A stretch of DNA of 64,000 nucleotides, from assembly GCA_038154685.1 (NCBI GenBank), contig JAYPYW010000008.1, positions 9,792-73,791 on the forward strand, read 5' to 3'. This document shows, piece by piece, positions 1 through 7,693 of this stretch. Every line of letters begins with the position of its first letter. Positions within the stretch are counted from its first letter, which is position 1. This stretch comes from GCA-002722245 sp038154685 (GTDB taxonomy: Bacteria; Bacteroidota; Bacteroidia; Flavobacteriales_C; GCA-002722245). A program made the translations under genes and the position numbers. The notes below the pieces were generated by a model. That model was not told where the DNA came from, did no database searches, and saw only the letters and a program-made list of their open reading frames with translations.

Positions 1-4
1 GTTG

Positions 5-29
5 AGAAAGAAATTTGGACTTTCTTTTT
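5..29 (+). terminator. Weak terminator-like hairpin at left edge
   Basis: AGAAAG (5-10) pairs with CTTTCT (20-25) and is followed by a short T run. It could end a plus-strand gene lying left of the window. The stem is only six pairs, so this is a weak call. Confidence 0.3.
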
Positions 30-39
30 AATAGCACCA

Positions 40-53
40 GGATCCCGCAGATC
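40..53. repeat. 14-base repeat, left copy
   Basis: GGATCCCGCAGATC here is the exact reverse complement of 988-1001. The two GC-rich copies flank the lipoprotein gene at 211-897 in an AT-rich region. It looks like a dispersed intergenic repeat rather than a functional site. Confidence 0.5.
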
Positions 54-210
54 CTCTCTTACCCCCCCACAAAAAACATCATTAAAAGACGTTTTGAAAA
101 AACTGTAAAACCTAATAACAAAAGACTTAAACTTTTTTTTAGAAAATAAAAAAACAGATTGCACTGTTTTTCGTTTTGTGGTTTTTTTTACTTCTTTTTA
201 AAATTACCTC

Positions 211-897
211 ATGAAAAATTACGCACACAAACTGAGCCTCCTTTTGATTTTATTGACTGGCTATTCATGCGAAAGTGAAATATTTTTTTCTACTTCAGAA
301 AAAGAAACTACTGAAACCTACGTAGAACCATTAGAAAAAAACCTATTAGTATGCAATCCCCTTAAGTCAGATATTGCAGCACGAAGGATTATGGGTTACG
401 CTTGGGACTACGCAAAATATTCAACAGAAAGTTCTGTTTGGAGAAAAATGTTTATGGTTGCTGTTTTTGACAAGGAAACCCTTGAGCCATGGCGTTCACA
501 AGAACACGGAGATTTTGGACATCTCAACTATGATAAGCACAAATACATTCCTCATTGGAATAATTATGTATTTTATTTTCCCAATGATAATTCTTCCGGT
601 ATTGACAGTTTGATGTCCTTTGTTAAAAAAATACCAGAGAACAACTATGTATTATTTTATAGTTTTAGAGGTAACAACTGTAAAACTTGGCTTAATGGCA
701 AACCTATTTCTGCAGAATATAAAGAGTTTCTAACTAATATTGGAGCTAGCGTTGATAAACTTGAAACTTACATGGACAATTATCCATACATATTATTCTT
801 TAAGAAAGGAGACTCATCTTTCACAGAAGATGTATTTTATGATGAATCAGCAACACATTCAATAATCTCATTCGAAACAACTCTAAGAAATTATTAA
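211..897 (+). CDS. Hypothetical lipoprotein
   Basis: The 228-residue product starts with a typical lipoprotein signal: basic start, a Leu/Ile-rich stretch and a lipobox-like end at Cys20 (GYSC). It should be exported and lipid-anchored, probably to the outer membrane or periplasmic face. The mature part is rich in Tyr, Trp and Phe and has no motif I recognise. The gene stands alone: a strong terminator follows at 920 and the upstream region is AT-rich without a clear promoter. Inverted copies of a 14-base repeat flank it. I cannot assign a function. Confidence 0.75.
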   Translation: MKNYAHKLSLLLILLTGYSCESEIFFSTSEKETTETYVEPLEKNLLVCNPLKSDIAARRIMGYAWDYAKYSTESSVWRKMFMVAVFDKETLEPWRSQEHGDFGHLNYDKHKYIPHWNNYVFYFPNDNSSGIDSLMSFVKKIPENNYVLFYSFRGNNCKTWLNGKPISAEYKEFLTNIGASVDKLETYMDNYPYILFFKKGDSSFTEDVFYDESATHSIISFETTLRNY

Positions 898-919
898 TTT
901 TTAATTTAAAATATTTTAA

Positions 920-948
920 AAAGCACGCTTATCAGCGTGCTTTTTTTT
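920..948 (+). terminator. Rho-independent terminator of the lipoprotein gene
   Basis: AAAGCACGC (920-928) and GCGTGCTTT (935-943) form a nine-pair stem with a six-base loop, followed by a run of T to 948. It lies 23 bases after the stop of the lipoprotein gene. Confidence 0.9.
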
Positions 949-987
949 ATAACCTCACACAGACCTCCAGAATTTAAAAATCAGCGA

Positions 988-1001
988 GATCTGCGGGATC
1001 C
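988..1001. repeat. 14-base repeat, right copy (inverted)
   Basis: GATCTGCGGGATCC is the inverted copy of 40-53. The surrounding stretch (981-1010) is clearly more GC-rich than its neighbours. Confidence 0.5.
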
Positions 1002-1033
1002 GCGGGCGACCTAAAAAAAATCCAACAAAAAAT

Positions 1034-1666
1034 GTGACGTTTTCTTTTTTAAGCGTTATCCTTATAAAACCGGGTAACAAATTGAAGACAATAGCAGTGA
1101 ACATTAATCCTCAATACCATAAAACTGAAGATCAGATTAACTCTGAACAACAATTGGTTGAGGCTGCAAAGCAAGATGCTAAAAACTTCCGACCGATATA
1201 TAATCAGTACTACGAAATCGTTTTTCGATTTATTTTTCAAAGAACTGGGGATGAAGAAGTAACTACTGAAATCGTATCGGAAGTGTTTTATAAAGCATTA
1301 CAAAACTTGCAGAAATACGAGTTTAGAGGCCTGCCATTTTCGAGCTGGCTTCTCAGAATAGCACATAACGAAACCATTAAATACTACAGGAAAGTAAGTA
1401 AATCACGCGTAGTGAAATTACAAACTGAACACCTGCAAAACTTAACAGAGGAAGAGAACGAAAACCATCTGGAAGAGTTAAAACCTGCCCTTATGAAAGC
1501 ACTTAAAGGATTAAAAATTGAAGACTTACAACTAATAGAAATGCGCTTCTTCGAGGGACGTCCTTTTAAAGAGATAGCTGAGATTATGAATAAAAAAGAA
1601 TCAGCAATTAAGATGAAGGTTTACCGAATTCTGGAAAAACTAAAAGTTTCACTTCAAAAAAAGTAA
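1034..1666 (+). CDS. RNA polymerase sigma factor, ECF-like sigma-70 family
   Basis: This should direct RNA polymerase to a special set of promoters. Region 2 spans about residues 50-120, with the usual aromatic and Trp-containing core around FRGLPFSSWLLRIAHN. Region 4, a helix-turn-helix, spans about 150-205 around FFEGRPFKEIAEIMNK. The open frame begins with GTG at 1034, but the first 21 residues look unlike the family. GTG at 1097, giving VNINPQYHK, is a likelier start. The stop lies two bases before the next gene, a one-span membrane protein that could restrain this sigma factor. Family assignment is firm; the signal and regulon are unknown. Confidence 0.85.
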   Translation: MTFSFLSVILIKPGNKLKTIAVNINPQYHKTEDQINSEQQLVEAAKQDAKNFRPIYNQYYEIVFRFIFQRTGDEEVTTEIVSEVFYKALQNLQKYEFRGLPFSSWLLRIAHNETIKYYRKVSKSRVVKLQTEHLQNLTEEENENHLEELKPALMKALKGLKIEDLQLIEMRFFEGRPFKEIAEIMNKKESAIKMKVYRILEKLKVSLQKK

Positions 1667-1668
1667 AA

Positions 1669-3357
1669 ATGACCGATTATAAATTCGACATAGACGGCAA
1701 AAAATTATCCTCTGAGGAAATTAATGCCAAAAAAGATTTCGACTCCTTTTATAAAGGCGTCCAAGCTAAGAGTAAAGCCTTTTACCAAAAAGGATGGTTT
1801 TGGGCCAGTACTGGGTTAGCTTCATTGGCTGCAATATTAATCTTCAATAATGTTAGCGACTCACAGGCAGGTCCAGAACAAGCAAATAATACCATTGCTT
1901 CCGTAAAAGAAACTCCATTTATAAATCCACCTTTCGAAGATTTAAAAGTAGAAGGGGATGTATTTAATGTAGATGCCAATAAAGGTGGAATATTTATAAA
2001 CCGATACGGAAGTATTTTAAGAATCCCAGCTTTAGCCTTCCTAACTAATAAAGGTAAAACCATTAAAAACCAAACTGTAAAAGTTGAATTCACGGAATAC
2101 AAAGACGTTGCTGATCAGATCATCTCAGGAATTCCAATGACTTATGATTCTGCGGGAACTACTTACATGTTTTCTTCTGCAGGAATGGTTGAGGTAAGAG
2201 GTTTTATTGGTGATTCGGCAGTTAATTTAAATCCTGAAAAACCAATCGAGGTTGAAATGAAATCGACTTACAAAAGCAACGAATACAACTTTTACTGTTT
2301 AAATGAGAAAGATAAAAAATGGGATTATTTAGGAAAAGACAGTGTTAGTGCACCTAGCGAGGAAGCCCCATCTGACATAACTAACGAATCTGAGATTCCT
2401 GAAGTTAAGCGCGCGGACATTGTTGTTCCTGATAATCTTGTAGAGGCCGAATTACAAAAGGCTCCCGAATACCAAAAAAGGAAAAAGAAGCGCATCCAGA
2501 TTCAAGCTAAAATTGATAAATTAAGTGGTGCAACTCCAACTAAGCCTGTAAAGGCGAACGAAGATGCTCAGAAATTTAGCTTAGACATTATCGAATCCGA
2601 ACATCCTGAATTAGCTCCATACAATAATGTACAGTTTCAATTAGCTCCTGGTGAAAAGATTGATCCTAATCATACTAATACCAATTGGAACAAAGTGGAT
2701 TTGAAAAAGATTGAAGTCGATGAATTAATGGTTACTTTTTCTAAAACCAATTCACCGGATGAAGTACAGTACAAAGTGATTCCAGTTATGGAAGGGGAAG
2801 CTTTTGAAAAAGCCCACAAAGCATACATGGATAATATGTTTGAAATTAAATCTCAGAAGAAGGCTTTTAGAGAAGCGGAGAAACAAATTAAGTTTTTCAG
2901 AAAAGAAATTCGTAATCAGCAAATAGACAAAGCTTTAGCGAAAGCCAAACTGGAAAGATTAGAGCGAATTGCCACTTTTGAAAAAGCTAAAATCCAAAAC
3001 AGAAAAACGCAAGTTGAAGTAGTGAGATACTTCGAATTATCAAACTTTGGCGTTTACAATTCAGACAAGCCTGAATTAATGGAACCTAAAGAGCCTGTTT
3101 ATGTAATGACTATTGATTTTGGCAAAGAAGTAAACGAGGCATTGATCATTGATGTATTCCCTTCCTTCAACGGAATATACTCACACCAAGCAGTCGCCGA
3201 CGCAGACTACAAAGGGTTTGCTAAGAGCGTTAAAACTATAGGAATTGTAAACAACAAGGTTGGTATTCTTACAGGAATTGATAAAGGTCAGATGGCATTC
3301 CAAGTAATGGGAAAGCCCAAATCAAAATCGGATTTAGCTAAATGGTTAGAGCTGTAA
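1669..3357 (+). CDS. Single-span membrane protein, possible sigma regulator
   Basis: 562 residues: a short N-terminal segment (1-41), one membrane helix (about 42-62), then a large extracytoplasmic part. Residues about 90-210 look like a beta-sandwich domain containing GSILRIPALAF and TYMFSSAGMVEVRG, a pattern I know from uncharacterised Bacteroidota surface proteins. Residues about 385-445 are Lys/Glu/Arg-rich and probably a coiled coil. It is translationally linked to the sigma gene (2-base gap) and overlaps the next gene by 16 bases. Position and topology resemble an anti-sigma factor, but no ZAS or FecR-like motif is visible, so that role is inference. Confidence 0.7.
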   Translation: MTDYKFDIDGKKLSSEEINAKKDFDSFYKGVQAKSKAFYQKGWFWASTGLASLAAILIFNNVSDSQAGPEQANNTIASVKETPFINPPFEDLKVEGDVFNVDANKGGIFINRYGSILRIPALAFLTNKGKTIKNQTVKVEFTEYKDVADQIISGIPMTYDSAGTTYMFSSAGMVEVRGFIGDSAVNLNPEKPIEVEMKSTYKSNEYNFYCLNEKDKKWDYLGKDSVSAPSEEAPSDITNESEIPEVKRADIVVPDNLVEAELQKAPEYQKRKKKRIQIQAKIDKLSGATPTKPVKANEDAQKFSLDIIESEHPELAPYNNVQFQLAPGEKIDPNHTNTNWNKVDLKKIEVDELMVTFSKTNSPDEVQYKVIPVMEGEAFEKAHKAYMDNMFEIKSQKKAFREAEKQIKFFRKEIRNQQIDKALAKAKLERLERIATFEKAKIQNRKTQVEVVRYFELSNFGVYNSDKPELMEPKEPVYVMTIDFGKEVNEALIIDVFPSFNGIYSHQAVADADYKGFAKSVKTIGIVNNKVGILTGIDKGQMAFQVMGKPKSKSDLAKWLEL

Positions 3358-4487
3358 TTCTATGCTGTCTGATTTGCGGAAGTGTTAACGCTCAGCTTTT
3401 CACATTTAGAATAAGAAAGGTTCCTGAGCTTAAATACTTTGTTTTTGCCGACGAATTCAAGAATCACAACTTGGATGAAAAAACAAATGAAAACACGCTG
3501 TTTCCTCAAAGGTTATACCTACAGGTTTATGATAACGATACTTTTCTAATCCGTTGGAGTAAATGGAAGCTTAAGGAGGCGAATATTCAATTGGATTATT
3601 TGAAAAGAGACTCCTTAACTTATGCTGGGAAATTAATCCGACAAGGAAAGGAGGGCATGAAGTTTACTTTTCCATATGGTGGGGACATTTACAACATGTT
3701 CACAATGGCCCAAGAACCACTTATACAGAAGAGAAAATATGAAGTTGGACCTCCAGACGAAAGAGAAAAAAGGGTTGAATTTTTCTTCGATTACAATAAA
3801 AAAAGGATTGTCCTTGCTGACCTAGCCAAAGATGATGTTGACGATCACCCGGAAATTGAAGAAGCACTTAAATTGAGTAACCGGATCAAACTTGGGTTCT
3901 TTTCTAATGATCTTTACAACACTGAAAAGATATCCAAAGACCTACCTTTAAATGTGGTTAGCACCTATCCTGTTCATTTTGTATTGGCTAATTCTAATTC
4001 ATGCGATCAAAAACTTTATTGGAATGGAGTAACTACTACTCGAACACTTAACCTTAACGACACAGCGGTGTATCGAAAGGAAAGAAACTGGGTTGAAAAT
4101 TTACCTGAAGATGTTTTGGTAAATATCAACGGGCCAGATGTTGTTTATTATCAATCCAGAAGGTATGTTTTCATCGAGAACGATTCGGCAATTTTTGTGA
4201 GTAATTTAAACAGAGGTTGCGAAGTGTTTAACGACTCACTAAGTAAACTAGACTCTATTCCATTAGCGGATATTTGGGATTCAAGAGATGGAGTAAACAA
4301 TTACCTAATAAAAATTGAAAACGACCGTTGGGGTTGGGTTTCCCGATACGGATGTACGGTTGAGTGGCGTGTTTATGATGAGAAAAAAATCAAAAAACTA
4401 CTTACCAAAAAACCTTGGGGAATCTTCCAAGAACTGCTGGAAATCAAGCCACTGAACGCTGTTTTGTTGAACGAAACTTGCAGGTGA
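3342..4487 (+). CDS. Hypothetical secreted protein
   Basis: 381 residues with a cleavable signal peptide (VRAVILCCLICGSVNAQ, cleavage near residue 17). The mature protein is rich in Lys, Asp and aromatics and shows no catalytic motif I recognise. It starts inside the end of the preceding membrane-protein gene, so the two are probably translated together, and they may act together in the envelope. Terminator-like hairpins follow at 4498 and 4525. Function unknown. Confidence 0.7.
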   Translation: MVRAVILCCLICGSVNAQLFTFRIRKVPELKYFVFADEFKNHNLDEKTNENTLFPQRLYLQVYDNDTFLIRWSKWKLKEANIQLDYLKRDSLTYAGKLIRQGKEGMKFTFPYGGDIYNMFTMAQEPLIQKRKYEVGPPDEREKRVEFFFDYNKKRIVLADLAKDDVDDHPEIEEALKLSNRIKLGFFSNDLYNTEKISKDLPLNVVSTYPVHFVLANSNSCDQKLYWNGVTTTRTLNLNDTAVYRKERNWVENLPEDVLVNINGPDVVYYQSRRYVFIENDSAIFVSNLNRGCEVFNDSLSKLDSIPLADIWDSRDGVNNYLIKIENDRWGWVSRYGCTVEWRVYDEKKIKKLLTKKPWGIFQELLEIKPLNAVLLNETCR

Positions 4488-4497
4488 TATAGTCCAA

Positions 4498-4512
4498 GGA
4501 AGCAAAGCTTCC
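4498..4512 (+). other. Small perfect hairpin after the sigma operon
   Basis: GGAAGC (4498-4503) pairs with GCTTCC (4507-4512) around an AAA loop. No T run follows, so it may stabilise the 3' end rather than terminate. Confidence 0.45.
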
Positions 4513-4524
4513 GATGATATAATA

Positions 4525-4554
4525 AAATAATGAAAACAAGTTTTCATTATTTTT
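4525..4554 (+). terminator. Terminator of the sigma-factor operon
   Basis: AAATAATGAAAAC (4525-4537) and GTTTTCATTATTT (4540-4552) form a 13-pair AT-rich stem with a two-base spacer, followed by T. It is the main candidate terminator before lpxK. Confidence 0.65.
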
Positions 4555-4557
4555 AAA

Positions 4558-4588
4558 CTATGGTCTATCGTCTATGGACCATGGACTA
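4558..4588. repeat. Degenerate heptamer repeat (CTATGGA/CCATGGA type)
   Basis: The stretch reads as 7-base units CTATGGT, CTATCGT, CTATGGA, CCATGGA, CTA. The same unit family, in the other orientation and longer, occurs between grpE and dnaJ at 53704-53771. It is non-coding and self-complementary (CCATGG). Confidence 0.6.
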
Positions 4589-4673
4589 GCCCCCTCCTCT
4601 TTCAACCAAAAACTCTTAACAACTATTGATAATTCAAAGGACTGCGAGCTCTTTATTTTATTAAATTTAAACC

Positions 4674-5741
4674 ATGTTTCTCTTGCGAGTAATTTTATTG
4701 CCATTTGCATTTCTGTACGGTATCGTAACAAAGGTTAGAAACCTGCTGTTTGATATAGGCATTTTTAAGTCGCAAGAATTCCAAACCAAGTCTATTTCAG
4801 TTGGAAATATCACCGTTGGAGGAACAGGTAAATCACCACACATCGAATACCTCATCAACCTTTTAAAGGCTAATCACGAACTAGCTACACTTAGTAGGGG
4901 CTATCAGCGTAAAACAAAAGGTTATTTGGTTGCTAACGAGAAATCTACTTACGCTGATATTGGTGACGAACCAATGCAATTTCATTCTAAATTCAAGGAT
5001 GTAACAGTGGTTGTAGATGAAGACAGGAGAAGAGGAATTACCAACATTGAAAAAGATATTCAACCTGATATTATTCTTTTAGATGATTGTTATCAGCACC
5101 GTTGGGTTAAACCTCAGCTAAGTGTTTTGTTAATCGATCATTCAACGGTTGACAAAAAACAATTCATGTTACCCTCAGGAGAATTAAGAGAATGGAGATC
5201 CGGGAAAAATCGTGCGGATATCATTATCGTTACAAAATCCCCAAAGCACTATTCTCCTATTGAGCATCGAAGAATTAATGGATTAATTAAGCCCTTAAGG
5301 AGTCAAAAAGTTTTCTTTAGCTACATTGATTACAAAACAGTTGAACCGTTTAACGATAAGGCAAAAGCTTTATTTAACAATGAATTCAAACTAGAAAATT
5401 ATAAGTCTGTTGTTTTTGCAGGTATTGCGAAAATCACACCTTTAATTGATTATTTAAAGCAAGAGGCTAAAGAAGTTATTGTTACCGAGTTTAGTGATCA
5501 CCACAATTTCGAACCAGTTGATATTGTAAGGATCATTAATACATTCAAAGAAATTATCTCGAAAGAAAAAATATTAATCACAACCGAAAAGGACGCCATG
5601 CGATTAAAAGATGAGCGTTTATTTCCGTTGTTAGAAGAGGTTCCCGTTTTTTATCTGCCAATCGAAATTAAATTTCACAAAACAGCAGAAGAGGAACCTA
5701 GTTTTGATGATACTATTTTAGAATATGTTCGAACAAATTAA
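4674..5741 (+). CDS. lpxK: Tetraacyldisaccharide 4'-kinase LpxK
   Basis: LpxK phosphorylates the 4' position of the lipid A disaccharide precursor at the inner membrane. The 355-residue length is normal. The N-terminus has a hydrophobic membrane-associating helix, followed by the P-loop in SVGNITVGGTGKSPH (about residues 41-55). The later DDCYQHR and TTEKDAMRL segments are also typical. It opens a compact operon: the next gene starts 17 bases before its stop. lpxH, an earlier step of the same pathway, lies at the far end of this operon. The window therefore encodes a standard lipid A route. Confidence 0.95.
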   Translation: MFLLRVILLPFAFLYGIVTKVRNLLFDIGIFKSQEFQTKSISVGNITVGGTGKSPHIEYLINLLKANHELATLSRGYQRKTKGYLVANEKSTYADIGDEPMQFHSKFKDVTVVVDEDRRRGITNIEKDIQPDIILLDDCYQHRWVKPQLSVLLIDHSTVDKKQFMLPSGELREWRSGKNRADIIIVTKSPKHYSPIEHRRINGLIKPLRSQKVFFSYIDYKTVEPFNDKAKALFNNEFKLENYKSVVFAGIAKITPLIDYLKQEAKEVIVTEFSDHHNFEPVDIVRIINTFKEIISKEKILITTEKDAMRLKDERLFPLLEEVPVFYLPIEIKFHKTAEEEPSFDDTILEYVRTN

Positions 5742-6537
5742 AAAAACGGCTGACTTCCTTCAATCGGAAACCAATAATTTCAAACCTGAAGTTGGAATCA
5801 TTTTGGGGACTGGATTAGGTGGGTTAGTTTCAGATATAGAAATTGAACACGAAATTGGGTATGAAAACATTCCTGCATTTCCCGTTTCAACAGTTGAATT
5901 CCATAAAGGAAAATTAATTTTTGGAAAGCTATCGGGTAAAAAGGTAGTGGTAATGCAAGGGAGATTTCATCATTACGAAGGCTACTCTCTAAACGAAGTT
6001 GTCTTCCCTGTTAGAGTGATGAAGCTTTTAGGAATAGAAACTTTATTGGTTTCTAATGCCGCTGGTGGTATGAATCCAGATTTCCAAAAAGGAGATTTGA
6101 TGATTATTGAAGATCACATTAATCACTTCCCTGGAAATCCATTAATTGGAAAAAACATAGATGAATTAGGACCAAGATTCCCAGATATGTACGAGCCATA
6201 CAGCCAAGACTTAATTGCTAAAGCTGAAGCTGCTGCCAATTCGCATGGAATTAAAACTCAAAAAGGAATTTATGTTGGACTACCAGGACCGATGTTAGAA
6301 ACTCCTGCTGAATACAAATACTTAAGAATTATTGGAGCAGATGCTGTTGGTATGAGTACTGTTCCTGAAATTATAGCTGCAAAACATGCAGGATTAACAT
6401 GTTTTGCTTGCTCTATTATTACAGATATTTGCTACGGAGAAATTAAACCGTGTGATATTAATGATATTATTGCAACAGCAATGGGCGCTGAACCTAATTT
6501 AACTACACTTTTTAAAGAACTAACTAATCAATTATAA
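5725..6537 (+). CDS. Purine-nucleoside phosphorylase
   Basis: A 270-residue enzyme of the trimeric PNP/MTAP family. It cleaves purine (deoxy)nucleosides with phosphate to free base and (deoxy)ribose-1-phosphate in purine salvage. Seen motifs: ILGTGLGGL near the N-terminus (phosphate-binding loop), QGRFHHYEGY, LLVSNAAGGMN, and GADAVGMSTVPE, which lies in the base- and ribose-binding region. The ATG overlaps the end of lpxK, and the next gene begins one base after the stop. Family is clear; base preference (guanine/hypoxanthine is typical) is inferred. Confidence 0.93.
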   Translation: MFEQIKKTADFLQSETNNFKPEVGIILGTGLGGLVSDIEIEHEIGYENIPAFPVSTVEFHKGKLIFGKLSGKKVVVMQGRFHHYEGYSLNEVVFPVRVMKLLGIETLLVSNAAGGMNPDFQKGDLMIIEDHINHFPGNPLIGKNIDELGPRFPDMYEPYSQDLIAKAEAAANSHGIKTQKGIYVGLPGPMLETPAEYKYLRIIGADAVGMSTVPEIIAAKHAGLTCFACSIITDICYGEIKPCDINDIIATAMGAEPNLTTLFKELTNQL

Positions 6538-6538
6538 G

Positions 6539-7693
6539 ATGAAAAAACTTTGGTATTTGGTTATAGCGACTTTAACGATTGTCGCTTGTGGAAATGAAAC
6601 TGAAAGCAACTTTGACGAGGGAACTATTACGGTAAGCGTTTCTTTAGATGATTTTGAAGGGGGAAAAGTAGTATTAGAATCAGTTCCTGCTGGTCCGAAA
6701 AGAATTCAATTAGACACTTTAGAGGTTGAAAGCGCAGGTAAAACAACCAATTTAACTTTTAAAACACCTATTAAAAACTCAGGATTTTACTCGGTTTATG
6801 TACCTGGAAAACAAGGTGAATTAAGATTTATTGCTGAACCAGGTGATTCTGTACGTTTATTCGCCAATGTGAAAGCAATTAATGCCTCTGCAAGAATTGG
6901 GGGAACTCCTGAAAACGAAAGACTGGATTCTTTAATCGCCTTTATAAAAGCTACAAAGTATTACACCGATTCTTTAAATAACGTTTTTCAAAAGGCACAA
7001 GCAAAACAAATGCATCATGCTTTATTTGAAGAATTTCAAGCGCTTTATGGAAATGCGAAAAGAATGGAGGAAACGGTTGTTTTGAAATACATTACAAGCC
7101 ATCCTGACCAATTAACTAACTTAATTGCTATTAATTCATTAGATAAAAACCGTCATCGTTCAATTTTCAAACAAGTTGATGAGGCGTTAGTTGCAAAGTA
7201 TCCAAATAATGAAAATGTAAAGGCTTACCATAAAATTATTGAGCAACTTTTCCCTCAAATTATTGGAAAACCTGCTCCTAACTTTACTTTAATGGATAAG
7301 GAAAACAAGCAAGTTTCTTTGTCTGATTTCAAAGGAATGTACGTTCTATTAGATTTCTGGGCAACATGGTGCCGTCCGTGTATTGCAGAGATTCCAAATT
7401 TAAAAAGAATCAAAAATGATTTTGGAGGAGATAAGTTTGAGATCATTAGTGTTTGTATCGACAGAAATAATCCTTCAACAATTGCTACTTGGAATTCTAT
7501 TGATGAAAAATTCCAAACTAACTGGGTACAACTTTTTGATGCTAATGGGGAAGCAACAGCCAAAAAATATAATGTTAAGCACTTCCCTACTCTACTAGTT
7601 GTAGATCCAGAAGGAAACATTTGTGAAGCTGGAGATCACATCAGAGGAAATGATGCTTATGGCTTAATTAAAAAGTTAGTTGGTAATGAATAA
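6539..7693 (+). CDS. TlpA-like thioredoxin-fold lipoprotein
   Basis: Probable periplasmic thiol-disulfide reductase. A lipoprotein signal ends at TIVAC (Cys17). Residues about 25-130 resemble the DUF4369-type N-terminal domain of Bacteroidota TlpA proteins. A helical linker follows. The C-terminal thioredoxin fold (about 245-384) carries FWATWCRPC with the redox pair Cys278/Cys281 and a cis-Pro in KHFPTLLVV. It sits between PNP and the M1 peptidase and overlaps the latter by eight bases. The electron donor and targets are not visible. Confidence 0.9.
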   Translation: MKKLWYLVIATLTIVACGNETESNFDEGTITVSVSLDDFEGGKVVLESVPAGPKRIQLDTLEVESAGKTTNLTFKTPIKNSGFYSVYVPGKQGELRFIAEPGDSVRLFANVKAINASARIGGTPENERLDSLIAFIKATKYYTDSLNNVFQKAQAKQMHHALFEEFQALYGNAKRMEETVVLKYITSHPDQLTNLIAINSLDKNRHRSIFKQVDEALVAKYPNNENVKAYHKIIEQLFPQIIGKPAPNFTLMDKENKQVSLSDFKGMYVLLDFWATWCRPCIAEIPNLKRIKNDFGGDKFEIISVCIDRNNPSTIATWNSIDEKFQTNWVQLFDANGEATAKKYNVKHFPTLLVVDPEGNICEAGDHIRGNDAYGLIKKLVGNE

